In this document: positions 40,601-51,534 of the stretch, piece after piece
Numbering within the stretch: the first letter of the stretch is position 1
Layout: each line of letters starts with the position of its first letter
Made by a program: the position numbers and the translations under genes
Source: Paroedura picta
Taxonomy: Eukaryota; Chordata; Lepidosauria; Squamata; Gekkonidae
DNA: 64,000 bases
NCBI RefSeq assembly: GCF_049243985.1
Contig: NC_135384.1
Location: 17,418,501-17,482,500, forward strand
Direction: 5' to 3'
Notes under the pieces: generated by a model
Seen by the model: the letters and a program-made list of their open reading frames with translations, nothing else
What the model was told of the DNA's origin: nothing
Databases searched by the model: none

Positions 40601-43600
40601 CATGAGGAAAGGAGGGTGTGTGGCCCAATGGAAAAGCCTCTGGCTTGGCGTGCAGAAGGCCCCAGGTCTGCTCCCCGGTATCTCCCATCAAAAAAGACTG
40701 AGGCAGTAGCCTGTGACTTGGGGGAGCTGCTGCCAGTCCCGAGTAGCCCATACCAAGTTTGATGGACTGCCTGAGTAAAACAGCATCAGGCCTCTGGGTC
40801 TGGGTGGCTGCAGGCAGACCCTGAGGCATCCCGGTCCAGGGACACCCCCTCCCCCCACAATATGAGGTAGCCCAGTTCTGAAGAGCCTGCGAAACGGAGC
40901 TCTTCCGCCAAGCATTTGGCTGAGGCCAGCGAACCGACAACATCTACTTGGGCCTCCAGAACCTCCTCCTATCACATATGCCCGCTGGACGCAGTGTGGG
41001 GCAATTTTGATCTGACCCATCTGCTGGGTCCACATGTTAACAATTAAATAGTGAATGATTACATGTTCCGTGCTGTTGGTGTTGATGCAGCTGCTGAGCT
41101 TGTGCCAGAACTACTGTGTTGGATTATATGTGCTCTGTGAACCGCTCTGAGCTGCAAGGGAGTGCGGATAGCAGGAAGCAAATAAATATTTTTGCAGCCG
41201 CTTCCCACAAGCTTGTCCAGCCTCCTTGACACACCTGCTTAACAGCTGCCGACAAACACCGAGGCAGCCAGAACAGCCAAAGGAACAGCTTCAGCGCCCA
41301 CTTTTAGAAAACGCATTTGTTTCCTAACCTACCAGGATGATTTGAGCACACTAATCGTCAAACTAGATGAGCTGTGTCTTCTAGTGCAGGGGTAGTCAAA
41401 CTGCGGCCCTCCAGGTGTCCATGGACTACAATTCCCAGGAGCCCCTGCCAGCAAATGCTCATGGGAATTGTAGTCCATGGACTTCTGGAGGGCTGCAGTT
41501 TGACTACCCCTGTTCTAGTGTAGCGGTTCTCAACCCGGGAGTAGTGACCACTTAAGGGGTCATTTGACCTTTCCTGGGGGGTCGCAGTGACATGGCGCTG
41601 GCCCCCTCTGCGCCGGGCAGCACCGAGGAAGCCAGTGCCAAGCTGACGCCACCACTCCATCTGCCACTCCTGTGACGCTGGTTGGAGACGGCGCAGAGGT
41701 GGCCAGCGCCTGGCCGCCGCTGCTCTGGCCGCCACCACCACCCCGTGACCCCTAGAGTAGGTACACGTGTGTGTGTGTGCCACTATGTGTGCACAACGCC
41801 ACCACCCCTGATGCAGGGGTTGCGGAGCAGTGGCGGTTGAGCACCCCTGTTCTAGTGCCACCTTCTCACCACCCCAATCCACCCAATCGCTTGGTTCTCC
41901 CTACTCATCTCAGCCCAAACTGACCGTTTGTGAATCGCCCCTGGAGCTGCTAGGCGGCCAGAGATGGACAACTTTGGTTGTATTTGTATAAAATATTTGT
42001 AACGTCTCTGTGCTCTACCCCCCCGAGTGGGTCCTCTTTGTGGATGTTTTGATCTGTATCAACCGCTATGATGTATCCTCCATCCCACTCCATTTCCCAA
42101 ACCTCTTGAGCTGAGGACCAGAACAGGCTACACTGCAGGCAACTGTCCTGCACAAAGCTGAGCCTGGCTTGGAACCATTCTGCAAGGGGCACAGTGATCT
42201 TGCTGGGATCAAGCCAAATTAGTGCCCCTCCTCCCCAGGCAGGGCAAGGTCAGGTCATCCATGAGTGGCAAAAGAAGTCAATCTTTCCCTCGCTGCTCCC
42301 TCCTGCTGCTGCTGCTGCTGCTGCTGAAACCAGGCAAGAGCTCCATGTAGCAGCTGGCAAGGCAGGAGGGCGTCAGAAGCAGGGCACAGGTGGGGTTACT
42401 CACCAGCAGGGAAGCCAACCGCCAAAACCAGCTCTGGAGAGGAGGAGGTCAGGGAAGCATCCGGGGGATCAGACAGCTGCGCTTTGGGGTCCAGTGCCCG
42501 CTGTGGAGGGGGAGGAGAGATGACTGGAGGAAAGATTTTATAACAGCTCCCAATGCAGGGCCATGGGGTGCCAGGCTATTTATTTGGCATCCTTCCCAAA
42601 CTCCCTCTAGGGAAGGCCCACAGCTCTTTGCACAGGGGCCAGGCACATGCAGCCTTCAGGATCCCTACGGAAGAGGGTCTCTCCCAAGAAAGGAAGATGC
42701 AAGGTGGTCTGCATGGGTGGTAAAGGAGACCGTGGCCCATTAAGCCCCAAAGCGTGTGAGCCGAGGCCTTGAATCTTCTCACTTTCTGGAGGGACTGACA
42801 GTGAGAAAAAGGCCTTGTGGATCCCCAGGCAAAGCCCCTCCTGGAATGGGTTTGCTCCCTCTTGCTGGCACTGCAGCACCGTCAGCCCTCCTATCAGAGT
42901 CAGGAGCCAGAAAGGAGTGTCCCAGGTGGGGATGTTCTGGCGTGAGCCAAAAGGTCTCTGTCGTCTGGCCAGGGCTGCTGGGGGATGACTCGCCCCTGCC
43001 TACCAGAGGCCCATCCGGTAGGAGCCCAGGGGTACATCCAAGGGCATCTCTGCTCCCTTCCCCAAGGCTCTGGGGAGTGACTGAGAAACTACTCACTGGA
43101 TCAAAGGCGGGGAGTGAAAACGGAGCCTCTTTCCAGCCCAGGAAATATTCTTCAGGCGTTTTGAAGGGCAGGCCAGCGTTCAGAGCAAACTGCAAGGAGG
43201 GGCAGCAGAAGAACAGGCATCCGTTGGGATGAGGGGCATCCACAGAGCATGGGTGACAAATGCATGAAGAACACACACGTTCTATCACCACCATAAAACA
43301 TGGTGCACATGGCACACATGCTGCCCCTGGAAGTACAAGGTGTACACCACCAGTGTAAGAACAATCACACTGAGTGCCAGTAAAAACAGGCGGTCTCCTT
43401 CAGCCAGCCAAACAATCAGGGGAGGGGAACATAATGCATTACTAAATGATCTACTGTATTCTGCAGCCAGAGCCTATCACAGCCACCATTCACCACACCA
43501 TTCACCATTCCCCAACTCTTTTTAAAAGGATGCCCATTATTCAAAACTGAGAAAAAGCAGAATTACATCCCACTTACCCCCAAGGACTGAAAATTATACA

Positions 43601-46600
43601 CTGAGTACCCTCAATGTTGAAGATGAAACTCAGATACTTTGGCCACCTCATGAGAAGGAAGGACTCCCTGGAGAAGAGCCTAATGCTGGGAGCGATCGAG
43701 GGCAAAAGAAGAAGGGGATGACAGAGAATGAGGTGGCTGGATGGAGTCACTGAAGCAGTCGGTGCGAACTTAAATGGACTCCGGGGAATGTAGAGGACAG
43801 GAAGGCCTGGAGGATCATTGTCCATGGGGTCGCGATTGGGTGGACACGACTTCACACTTAACAACAACAACAACCCTCAATGTAGATGAGTGCAAAAGAA
43901 AGAGGGTATGTCAAGCCAGCTCAATTAAACCTCTTTTAAGGATGCCGAAACGTTAAGGGCCGGTCCAAAGGAGGGGCATGAGAAAACACGCGAAACTCAG
44001 AAATACCAGGCGGTCGCTGCATGAGAAGTCCTTCTTCTTTTGCCCAGGAGCCCAGTTTGGTGGACGCCCAGCTGCATCTACAGACAGGGAGAATACAGCC
44101 ATCGACAAACACATCGCTGCCAGCTGGAAAACATAATCCTCTGACTGCAGCCAGGATCTGGAACTGGACCTTGAAACGCAGAACGAACCAGGCCGGCAAC
44201 CAGACCTGAACAGAGGAACACGACAGCCCAAAGTCCGCTTTCTCGTGCCCCAGAGTGCTTCTGACAACTGGCAGGTCGGAATTCTAAGGGCAATCCCCCC
44301 TCTAAGGGGTAGCATCCTTTAGCTCTTCACTCACCTCCCACGTAGACACTTTGGCTCAAGGACACTGAAAGGTCACCGTTGGCCTTGGAAGACAGGAGGG
44401 GAAAGGGGGCGGGGTCAAGAGAGCAGCACAGCCCTCTCATCCTCAGCCAGCGGGCCCCGCCCCCTCTCCCCAACCAACCCTGCCCCCCACCCTCCCCGCT
44501 AGTTACCTTTTTGCACAGGTGGTCCCACATGCCCAAGACAGGTTTGCGATAAATGCCGGAGCCAGTAGCCACAAAGGCCTGCAGGAAAAGGAGGTCAGTG
44601 GGGGTGGCACTGATGTCTTCACCCCACTCCTTGTTCACACATCGGGCCCAGGGGGGCACTTGGGAAGCGTCTGCCCTTTAACAATGATGACTAGCTTCTA
44701 TGGAAGGGCAATGCAGACCTGGGGTTGCCAGGTTGGGAATACCTGGAGACTGTTAACAGCGGCAGCCTCTAATCTGGAGACCCAGATCTGATTCTCCACT
44801 CCTCCACAAGCTGACAGCTGGGAGACAGCTGGGAACTGCCAGTCACAGTTCTCTCTCAGCTCCCTCAGCCCCACCTTTCTCACAGGGTGTCTGTTTTTGG
44901 GAGACTAAGGGAAAGGTGTGCAGAAGCCACTTTGGGACTCCTTCGGGTAATGAAAAGTGGGGGGAAACTCTACAGATGCTGCTTCTACTAGTGTTCCTCC
45001 CACCTCAATCAGTTCCTTTCCACTGCAAAACATGTTGTGGGATACGCTTACTTGTACGGGGATCCCCAGCCGCTCGACCACAGCCTCCAACTTGGCTTTG
45101 AAGACTTCAGGCCTGAGGCGTCCCCGGCTGATGCCCAGCTGATTGGTGAAAATCACAACCTGAAGAACAGAGAAGAACAGGGCACTGAGCAGGGGCACAA
45201 AGGAAACGAGGGGCACCTTAAGGGAAGAGGGCAGGCCAAGAAGCCTACCTTGTAGCCCTCACTCAGAAGCTGCTTCAGCTTACGGGGGACTTCAGGGTAC
45301 AGGATTCTGCAAAGGACAAAGGATTTAGGCCAGCTCTCATGGGCCACTCTGCACGCGGCTCACAGGGAGGGCAGTGCTATAACCAGGGACTTTATTTCAT
45401 TTTCAATCCCTCCAACCACAGGCTGGTGGGATTATGTATAAAGCAAGAACAGAACAAATCAATAAAACAATAAAGACAAAGATAATTTAAAAACATATGC
45501 AAGAAATCTAGCAACAGCTTCCAATCGGCCGACATCATTTGAAAACAAGAGTTTCCAAATAGTAGGAACACTAGAGCACTGAACAGAAAAGTACAGTAAC
45601 ACAACATCCAGAATCTGGTCCTGATCAGGGAGAAAAAGCAAGATTTCAATAAATATATTAAGTATAACATTAACATCCATGCAAAGGCCAGCAGTTGCTC
45701 TTTCCCATGCAGGGCAAGCTGATTTCTCCCAAGCACCCCCCCCCCACAGCTCTTGACTTACTTCCAGTCTTCAGGGCCTGTCGGAAACACTTTCCCAGAC
45801 TGCGTAGTGATGATGGTTCCATCTAAATCGAAACCTGCAATCTAAGGAGAGAAGCAAAGCGATCAGGCCAGCAGACCCGTCTGGCTATGCACACACAAGG
45901 CCCTCCGGGTCTCCTGCTGCAGAAAAATATCTCCACTCTGTCTTGGGACTTGAAAGACAAGGACTGGTGGAAGGGGAGGCTCAGTCAGCCTCTGGGTATG
46001 AGGCGAACTGGATCCTTCCACATCTAGTACTCTCTCGGGTGTACACAGTTATGTCCTCCTTCCTCAAAGTGGCGTATACAGTTCTCCCTTCCTCACAAGC
46101 ACCTGATGGTGTAGGCTGGAGCCAGACGAGTAACTGGCCCAAACTTTAGGGCAGAAAGGTGATTTGAACCCAGGTCTCCTAAGTCTAGTCCATAAATGAG
46201 CCTGCACTGGAGAGTTAAAAATAATATTCATAATAATAGCATAATAATAATGTAGCAGCTAAGGTCCACACTATGATCTCTGGGTCTTGGGGTGGGCAGA
46301 TTCTGTTGTTCCTTGAGCAGCAAATCAACATCAGCCCCTCAGGGTGGCCACTGAACTTGGTAGGAACAGCAGACAGACTTAATTCCACACTGTCCATCTG
46401 CTCTACAGCAGAGATCCAGGGCTTTACACAGTCCCACCATTGATTCTGTCCCTCAGCTATGCTACAAGAGTGATGAAGAATGAGAAACAGTTATTGGACA
46501 GATTTATATCGATTGCTCCCAGCTCCTGTCTAATATTACCTGCTCCAGGCCTCTTTAACGTAAGCCCTCGGTCGCAAACCCATGAAGCTGCCACCTACCA

Positions 46601-48651
46601 AGTCAGACCTTTGGTCTCTACATCTGTCTTGTCTACTCTGACTGGTAGCTGCTCTCCAGGGTCTCAAGCTGAGGTTTCTCCCATCATCTGGGGTCTGAAC
46701 CTGGGGCCTTTGCATACAGCGCAGGTGCTCTACCACTGAGCCACAGCCCTTCCCACCCACCCACCAGAGCAGTAGGTCTTACTTTGGCACTTGGCGTCAC
46801 TCCTTTCTTTGTGAAGACCAAAAGCTTGCCCAAGTCCTCCCATGAGTCATGAGGATGGGAAGGCAGATCTGGGAGTGCCTGTGGGGAAGGCTCCTGTGCC
46901 TGCTCCACCAGAGCAGCCATCTCCTGCAGTTGTCTGAGTTTCTCCACCACAGAAGGGTCGTCATCTTCGTCCTCAGAAGGGCTGGAGGGCCGGGGCCGCT
47001 TGGGGGGTTGGGCCACATTGTCATCCTCCTTCACGGGGCGCCGCGGGCTGAAGTACTCCCGCACAGTTTTCTTTGGGGAACGGGAATCTTGCTCAAACCG
47101 GATGCAGTAATGGTACAGTCCATTCACTAAGCACAGCGTTTCACCCTCTTGGAGAGTTGTGCTGTCGCCACAATGCAAATGTATCTCCTCCACTGATGTT
47201 GGGTTTATCCCCCGCTGCCAACAGAGCAAAAAAGTAGAAGCTACAGCTTCAGAGCCAGTTATACCAGCAATTTCCCTTCCCCAGACTCATCTGTATTGTA
47301 GATGGAAAAGTGGCCCTCACCAGCAACACAAACGCTCACCCTTTCCCTGCTAGACAGAAAGCTGTTCTCTGAATCAATTGCCCTGCACTGAAAAACTGAG
47401 AAATGCTGATCTTGTCCCATCTTACCTGTGTAACTCTTACAGATCTGTAGGCATAATTTGCCAGTAACTCCACTGCAAGAGAGAAAACAAAAACTGTTAT
47501 ACTCGAGGGCTGTCTTTTAAAGAGGTTATCTCTATCCAACTTTTCTGGATAAATAATACCCAAAGATTATTCTATGTTATATTAAGGAAAAATAGGATCC
47601 TGAATTAATGTAAGCAAAGAGAACAAACTTCTGCATGGAATATAAATTGGGCAACTGTTTATAGTTACGCGGATAAATTGCATCTCAAAATAGAAAACAG
47701 AACCATGTCTATTGGGCATATACAGCAGTCCAGGTGCACCTTTAAGATCGGCAAAATTTTATTTTGAGTTTAAGTCCTTGTGTGCATGCACATTTTTTCA
47801 GAATAAAGCACACGAAAGCTTATACTGAGAGGAAAACTTTGGGACTTAAAGGTGCCACTAGACTCAAACTTCGTTCTACTGCTCTAGGCCAACATGGCTA
47901 CCCACCTGAATCTAACAGTACAACACTGAGGGGTGTACAGGGAGAGCAGCATGAGTACAATTTGTGCCCCACTGCTTTGAGGCAGCATAAATGGATTTTT
48001 CATTGTTCTGTCCTCAATGCTGCAAAGTAAAATTTGTAGAAAATTTTAGAAAGGGCAATGGGCCTATAGTCATTCAGTGAATTTAAAGTCTGAGTGGAGA
48101 TTTTAGTCCATGCTTTGGTCTGTTCAACAACACACAACATTTCTGATAGTGTTATTCAAATTGTACATATATATTTCACACAAAAACCCCTCTTTCCTAC
48201 TCTCAAACCTACCTGACCATTATCACTTACAAATTTATCTTTTATACAGAAAAATGCCAACTACCATTTGACCATCAAAAGCACATCAAGCAAACTGCCA
48301 ACCTCATAGACAGAGGTTGGGGTAGTTCTCTGCAGCAGTGAGGACTTGAAATGTATTTCTGAAACAACAAACAGTTATAGAGATACCAGAATCCTGGAAT
48401 ACAAAGAACCACTAGAATATACTGCTTAGGTCAGACACAATGAAAAGAGGGCTCTATAATTCATTTATGGTGCAAACAGTGAAGTTTGCTGATAGGCAAT
48501 CATAATAGTAACAATACTTACCTTGTGTCCTTGAACATTTCTTATCAGTGATAAGAGTCTTAGGTCCCCTGCCAAGAATCACCATCACACCATCAGGCAG
48601 ATGAATTGGATCGTGGCGTTGGTCTTGGCTGATGAGGAGGCACCGCATCAT
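37697..48651 (-). CDS. PNKP: PNKP, polynucleotide kinase 3'-phosphatase
   Basis: Coding exons in order: 48651-48522, 47472-47426, 47214-46783, 45841-45762, 45306-45249, 45159-45052, 44578-44507, 44383-44335, 44077-44007, 43189-43097, 42500-42404, 39604-39543, 39455-39346, 38999-38912, 38286-38225, 37817-37697. Phases close and the product is 559 aa (human 521). An N-terminal FHA domain ([18 protein letters not shown], residues 27-44) binds phosphorylated XRCC1/XRCC4. An acidic linker with a PPKRPRP nuclear signal and SPSEDEDDD is near 129-145. The HAD phosphatase motif GFDLDGT has its two Asp at 208 and 210. The kinase P-loop GFPAAGKST is at 409-417. The C-terminus LYHQFSEG matches human LYCQFSEG. 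It restores 5'-phosphate and 3'-hydroxyl ends in strand-break repair. Two ATGs are in tandem at the start; the exon begins at 48661, so a 5' UTR exon lies upstream. Donor GTATTT at 44006 is weak but frame-consistent. Confidence 0.97.
39950..40404 (+). mobile_element. Helitron-like nonautonomous element (plus)
   Basis: In PNKP intron. The 5' end after an A is TCTATATATTTCTAAAACAG. The 3' end has a stem (GGGCCC and AATAGGCTTT-type arms) followed by GAAGCTAG and T. The HeliBat-like 5' motif and CTAG end fit a Helitron, but the subterminal hairpin is imperfect. Confidence 0.5.
40605..40800 (+). mobile_element. tRNA-derived SINE, type C (plus)
   Basis: TGGCCCAATGGAAAAGCCTC and GCAGAAGGCCCCAGGTCTG head, then ACTGCCTGAGTAAAACAGCA. 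Diverged. Confidence 0.45.
40840..41190 (+). mobile_element. L2-like LINE 3' end (plus)
   Basis: CCTGCGAAACGGAGCTCTTC and CCAAGCATTTGGCTGAGGCC, ending TGTGAACCGCTCTGAGCTGC and CAAATAAAT, as in L2-type 3' UTRs. Confidence 0.6.
41387..41512. mobile_element. palindromic hAT MITE with shortened centre
   Basis: Both ends are intact; part of the right inner arm is missing. Exact TTCTAGTG duplications lie at 41379-41386 and 41513-41520. Confidence 0.92.
41521..41849. mobile_element. second hAT element directly abutting the MITE
   Basis: Starts TAGCGGTTCTCAACCCGGG and ends GGTTGAGCACCCCTG; the terminal inverted repeat is diverged but recognisable (GGTTCTCAACC against GGTTGAGCACC). It is followed by a third TTCTAGTG at 41850-41857. 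The interior is GC-rich with TGTGTGTGTG. Confidence 0.75.
42303..42326 (+). repeat. (CTG)n run, CAG on the PNKP strand
   Basis: Seven to eight uninterrupted CTG units in a PNKP intron, about 80 bp downstream (in gene orientation) of the P-loop exon. Confidence 0.9.
43602..43878 (+). mobile_element. Bov-B (RTE clade) LINE 3' end
   Basis: CTTTGGCCACCTCATGAGAA, GGAGAAGAGCCTAATGCTGG, GTCCATGGGGTCGCGATTGG and GGACACGACTTCACACTTAA followed by an (ACA)n tail. This is the well-known 3' end of Bov-B, coding the [18 protein letters not shown]-type C-terminus. PNKP intron, opposite strand to the gene. Confidence 0.85.
44750..44965 (+). mobile_element. tRNA-derived SINE, type A (plus)
   Basis: GGCAGCCTCTAATCTGGAG, ACAGTTCTCTCTCAGCTCC and CACAGGGTGTCTGTTTTTGG. 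Diverged at the 3' end. A repeat E start (GGGGTTGCCAGGTTGGG) abuts it at about 44712. Confidence 0.65.
46470..46757 (-). mobile_element. tRNA-derived SINE, type C (minus)
   Basis: The minus strand begins GAAGGGCTGTGGCTCAGTGG, TAGAGCACCTGCGCTG (A box) and CCCAGGTTCAGACCCC (B box). The plus-strand counterpart is close to the PNKP exon ending at 46783. Confidence 0.6.
47722..47905. repeat. repeat D with two inverted arms
   Basis: GTGCACCTTTAAGATCGGC at the left and CTTAAAGGTGCCACTAGAC at the right face each other, with CACACGAAAGCTTATACTG between. This suggests the family has a foldback structure. PNKP intron 2 region. Confidence 0.5.
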
Positions 48652-49419
48652 TCAGGGTAACCTGCAAGCAAAACTAATTGCTTATGGATATAAATAAAAC
48701 AGGATCCTGCACAGATCTTCACATCCACAATTTCCACAAATCAGTTCTCCAAATTTGTTTTTGCAACCTTAAGAGTGAAGTATTTCTAATCAAGGAAAAG
48801 AGAAATGTTTCTTGGCTAGGAAGAAATCCTAAACTTTGGATGAGTGGTGTCACAAAGGAAAAGAAAGATCATCAACTGACTGGGGTAGAGAAAACATAGA
48901 GAACATTTGAGAAACAGGTTGTGATCTAGGGATTTTTAAAAAATGAAGCAAGCTGCTTCTAAGGATGAAAAGCAGTTATACCTATTACTTATGGAGACAC
49001 TGTATATTAAAACCGGGCTAATGCCCAAAGGAGTAGAACATAATGCCTAACATGACTTGCTGTTTTATTCTGCTGCTACAGACTATCAGAGACACCCATT
49101 TGGAATTATAATTCACAGTGTACTTTTTCCCCAAGGAGATGGCCATTTTTCAAATCTGAGAAAAAGCAGAATTACATCCCACTTAATCCAAAGCCTGAAA
49201 TACAGACATGAAGGAGGGAGCACTCTACCTTAGGAGGGACCCCAGAGACAAACATGGGCTGATACTGCAAACATAACAGGAAGCTTCTGAAAGGATCCTC
49301 CTATCCAAGCAGAGGCGCTGCACCCAGCTTTAAAACACCCTCCAATTATTACCCCCAATACGGTTACTGAGCCCAGCATGAGACCCGACAGCACAACTAG
49401 GAAGCTTTCTCCAGCACAG

Positions 49420-50015
49420 GAAGCCAGAGCAGCGGTGTTGCACTTTTAGTGATCCCAGCCGGAAGCAGACTTTATTTCTTCCCCTGACCAAAACATCTTG
49501 CAGGTAATACCTTTATAGTGGGATCAACCCAATCACCTGGTCAGGTTGAAATGCTCCCCGTTGGGATAAGAAAAAAGATTTCCCAACCTGAATTCGATGT
49601 GTGGGGAAAACATAAATAGACGCCACAAAAGTCTCACCCTGAACTTCCGGTGAAAGCCCGGGTGTTGAGCCACGCCGCTCTAGGCTTTGGGCACTCTATG
49701 TTCAGCCCCTTTCGCCCGCAGCGCACAGCCGTGCCGAGTGAGGGAATTCCCTCTAGATCCAGTTCCAGTGTGGGACTTTTTATAGAGAAAGGATGGAAGG
49801 GATGCAATCTCACACGCGCGGCCTGGTTTATGATCCCAGGTTTGCTAGCTCTACCCCTCTTCGGGCACGACGATCCTTTTGCTTAGTACGTGTGAAAAGT
49901 GCTCCGATGCTGCCCACGACGTCTTTCATTGTGGTTCCGGGAATTTTAGTTCCCACCCCTTTGCCATAACTGCTGGAGGAGGCAGCATTGTAGAGAAAAC
50001 AAAACGAGCGCCTCA
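49420..50015 (-). promoter_or_regulatory. probable PNKP promoter region
   Basis: Upstream of the PNKP translation start and GC-rich relative to its surroundings. ETS-type sites ACTTCCGG (49643-49650) and CCGGAAG (49459-49465) are present. The first non-coding exon should lie here; its donor is not pinned down. Confidence 0.5.
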
Positions 50016-50019
50016 CCCC

Positions 50020-50880
50020 GTCGGAATGCAGCTCAAGAGGATCCCGCAGTGATGAAGAGACAGCTGACGAACCAAATATGCTTGGATGGCAAGGAGTTTA
50101 ATTTGCCTCACACTGGCCGCCTGTATCCTCAAGGATAGTCAGGGTGTAAAAGCAGACCAGGTGGGGCAAAATAATGTTGGAACCAGAAATTGTTTACATA
50201 TTTAGAGACTTCTTGTTCTGAAGGGAATCCATAGGAATACTGCAAACACTAGGTCAGAAACCACTTAAAGCATGCAGTTTAGTAGCCCAGCCCTCCATTG
50301 GCTACTCACATTTTATTTAAATATAAATAAATGGCGGTGGAGCAGCCTACAGCTTCACCCCCCCCCCTTTATTTGTGTGTAATAAAAGCAAAAACAATTA
50401 AGAGTTATGGAATTATAGCTACCCATATAGTTATATATAGGTATATATATTATAGTTACCTAGTCACAGAATCTCTTGCAGGGGCAGGGAAAGCCAGAGT
50501 GAAAAGACAGAAATCCTGCACCTTTATTATCCCTGACCAGGCCAAAAAGCCTCTAGAACACCTGGGTCATAAAAGCAAACTTCCAAAAAGCAAATCTTCC
50601 GGGTCATAACAATCGTGTGGAAAAGAAAATTAAGACAGGAACTTTTGTAGTGTTTAGGGACGAGAAAAGCCTATTCCTCTTCCAAACAATTATTCTAGGT
50701 TCAGAAGCCAACGAGAATTTTCTGGATTTAAGGAATATACCTTTCTCTTCCTGGTTCAAGTACCAGCTGGTTTCTCTGCTGCAAAGATGGGAAGGCTGGA
50801 ACAATTCATTTTTACACTTTTCAAACTCTTGTTCAAAAACATTAGAGACTTTTAGAATATTTTAATTAATAATTTAATAA
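50020..50880. other. spacer between PNKP promoter and TRPM4 3' end
   Basis: A/T-rich, no exon recognised. A poly-C run lies near 50360. Open frames are short and without support. Confidence 0.45.
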
Positions 50881-50890
50881 AGTTTTATTA

Positions 50891-50896
50891 TTTATT
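50891..50896 (-). terminator. candidate TRPM4 polyadenylation signals (AATAAA)
   Basis: Two overlapping-spaced AATAAA on the minus strand (50891-50896 and 50884-50889), about 640 nt after the stop codon, giving a 3' UTR of about 0.65 kb. Confidence 0.55.
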
Positions 50897-51534
50897 AATA
50901 AAGTTAAGTCTATTACAAAATAACAAAATCATTCAAACATTTAAAACATCGGTTCACTTTCATTCTGTTATTTGCTGCAATAGGGAGCATGAGAAAAAGT
51001 TGTATTTCTTAAGCAAGCACAGCTGGGGATTTTGAGGGGACAAATGGAATCTTTTCTGATAGGGTCGCATCTTTTACAAGCATTCTTCACAAGAATGTCT
51101 GGAAGATTGCATAGAACAGGGAGGGCATTATTTCAGGTATGTATGGTACTTTAAAAAAAACACGCACAAAAAAACCCTTGATCCATCTATTGAGGTGTTT
51201 AAACTTTATAAAAAGTCCGCAGCCAGGACAATAGCAGCAAGATTTCTGAGTTCACGCAATGGTTCCCAGTCCCCTTTCTGAGGCTTCTAGCATACAGACA
51301 GGTTTTTGTGGATGAGGCAGGAGGATTTGAGGCTGTAAATTGTGCCTCTGCAAGGACTGACAAGATTAAGATTGAATCTCAAGTTTCTAAGCCCCCTCTC
51401 ATAAGGTCCTGAGTGGGTTGGGCTGTGCTCAGTTCTCTCAGGTCCGTGTCATCTGGATTCTGAGGGTGATGGGTGACTTAAGCGCTGTGCCCTCTGGAAA
51501 TGAAGACTGGCTCTTCCTGTGGCAGCATGGACAA

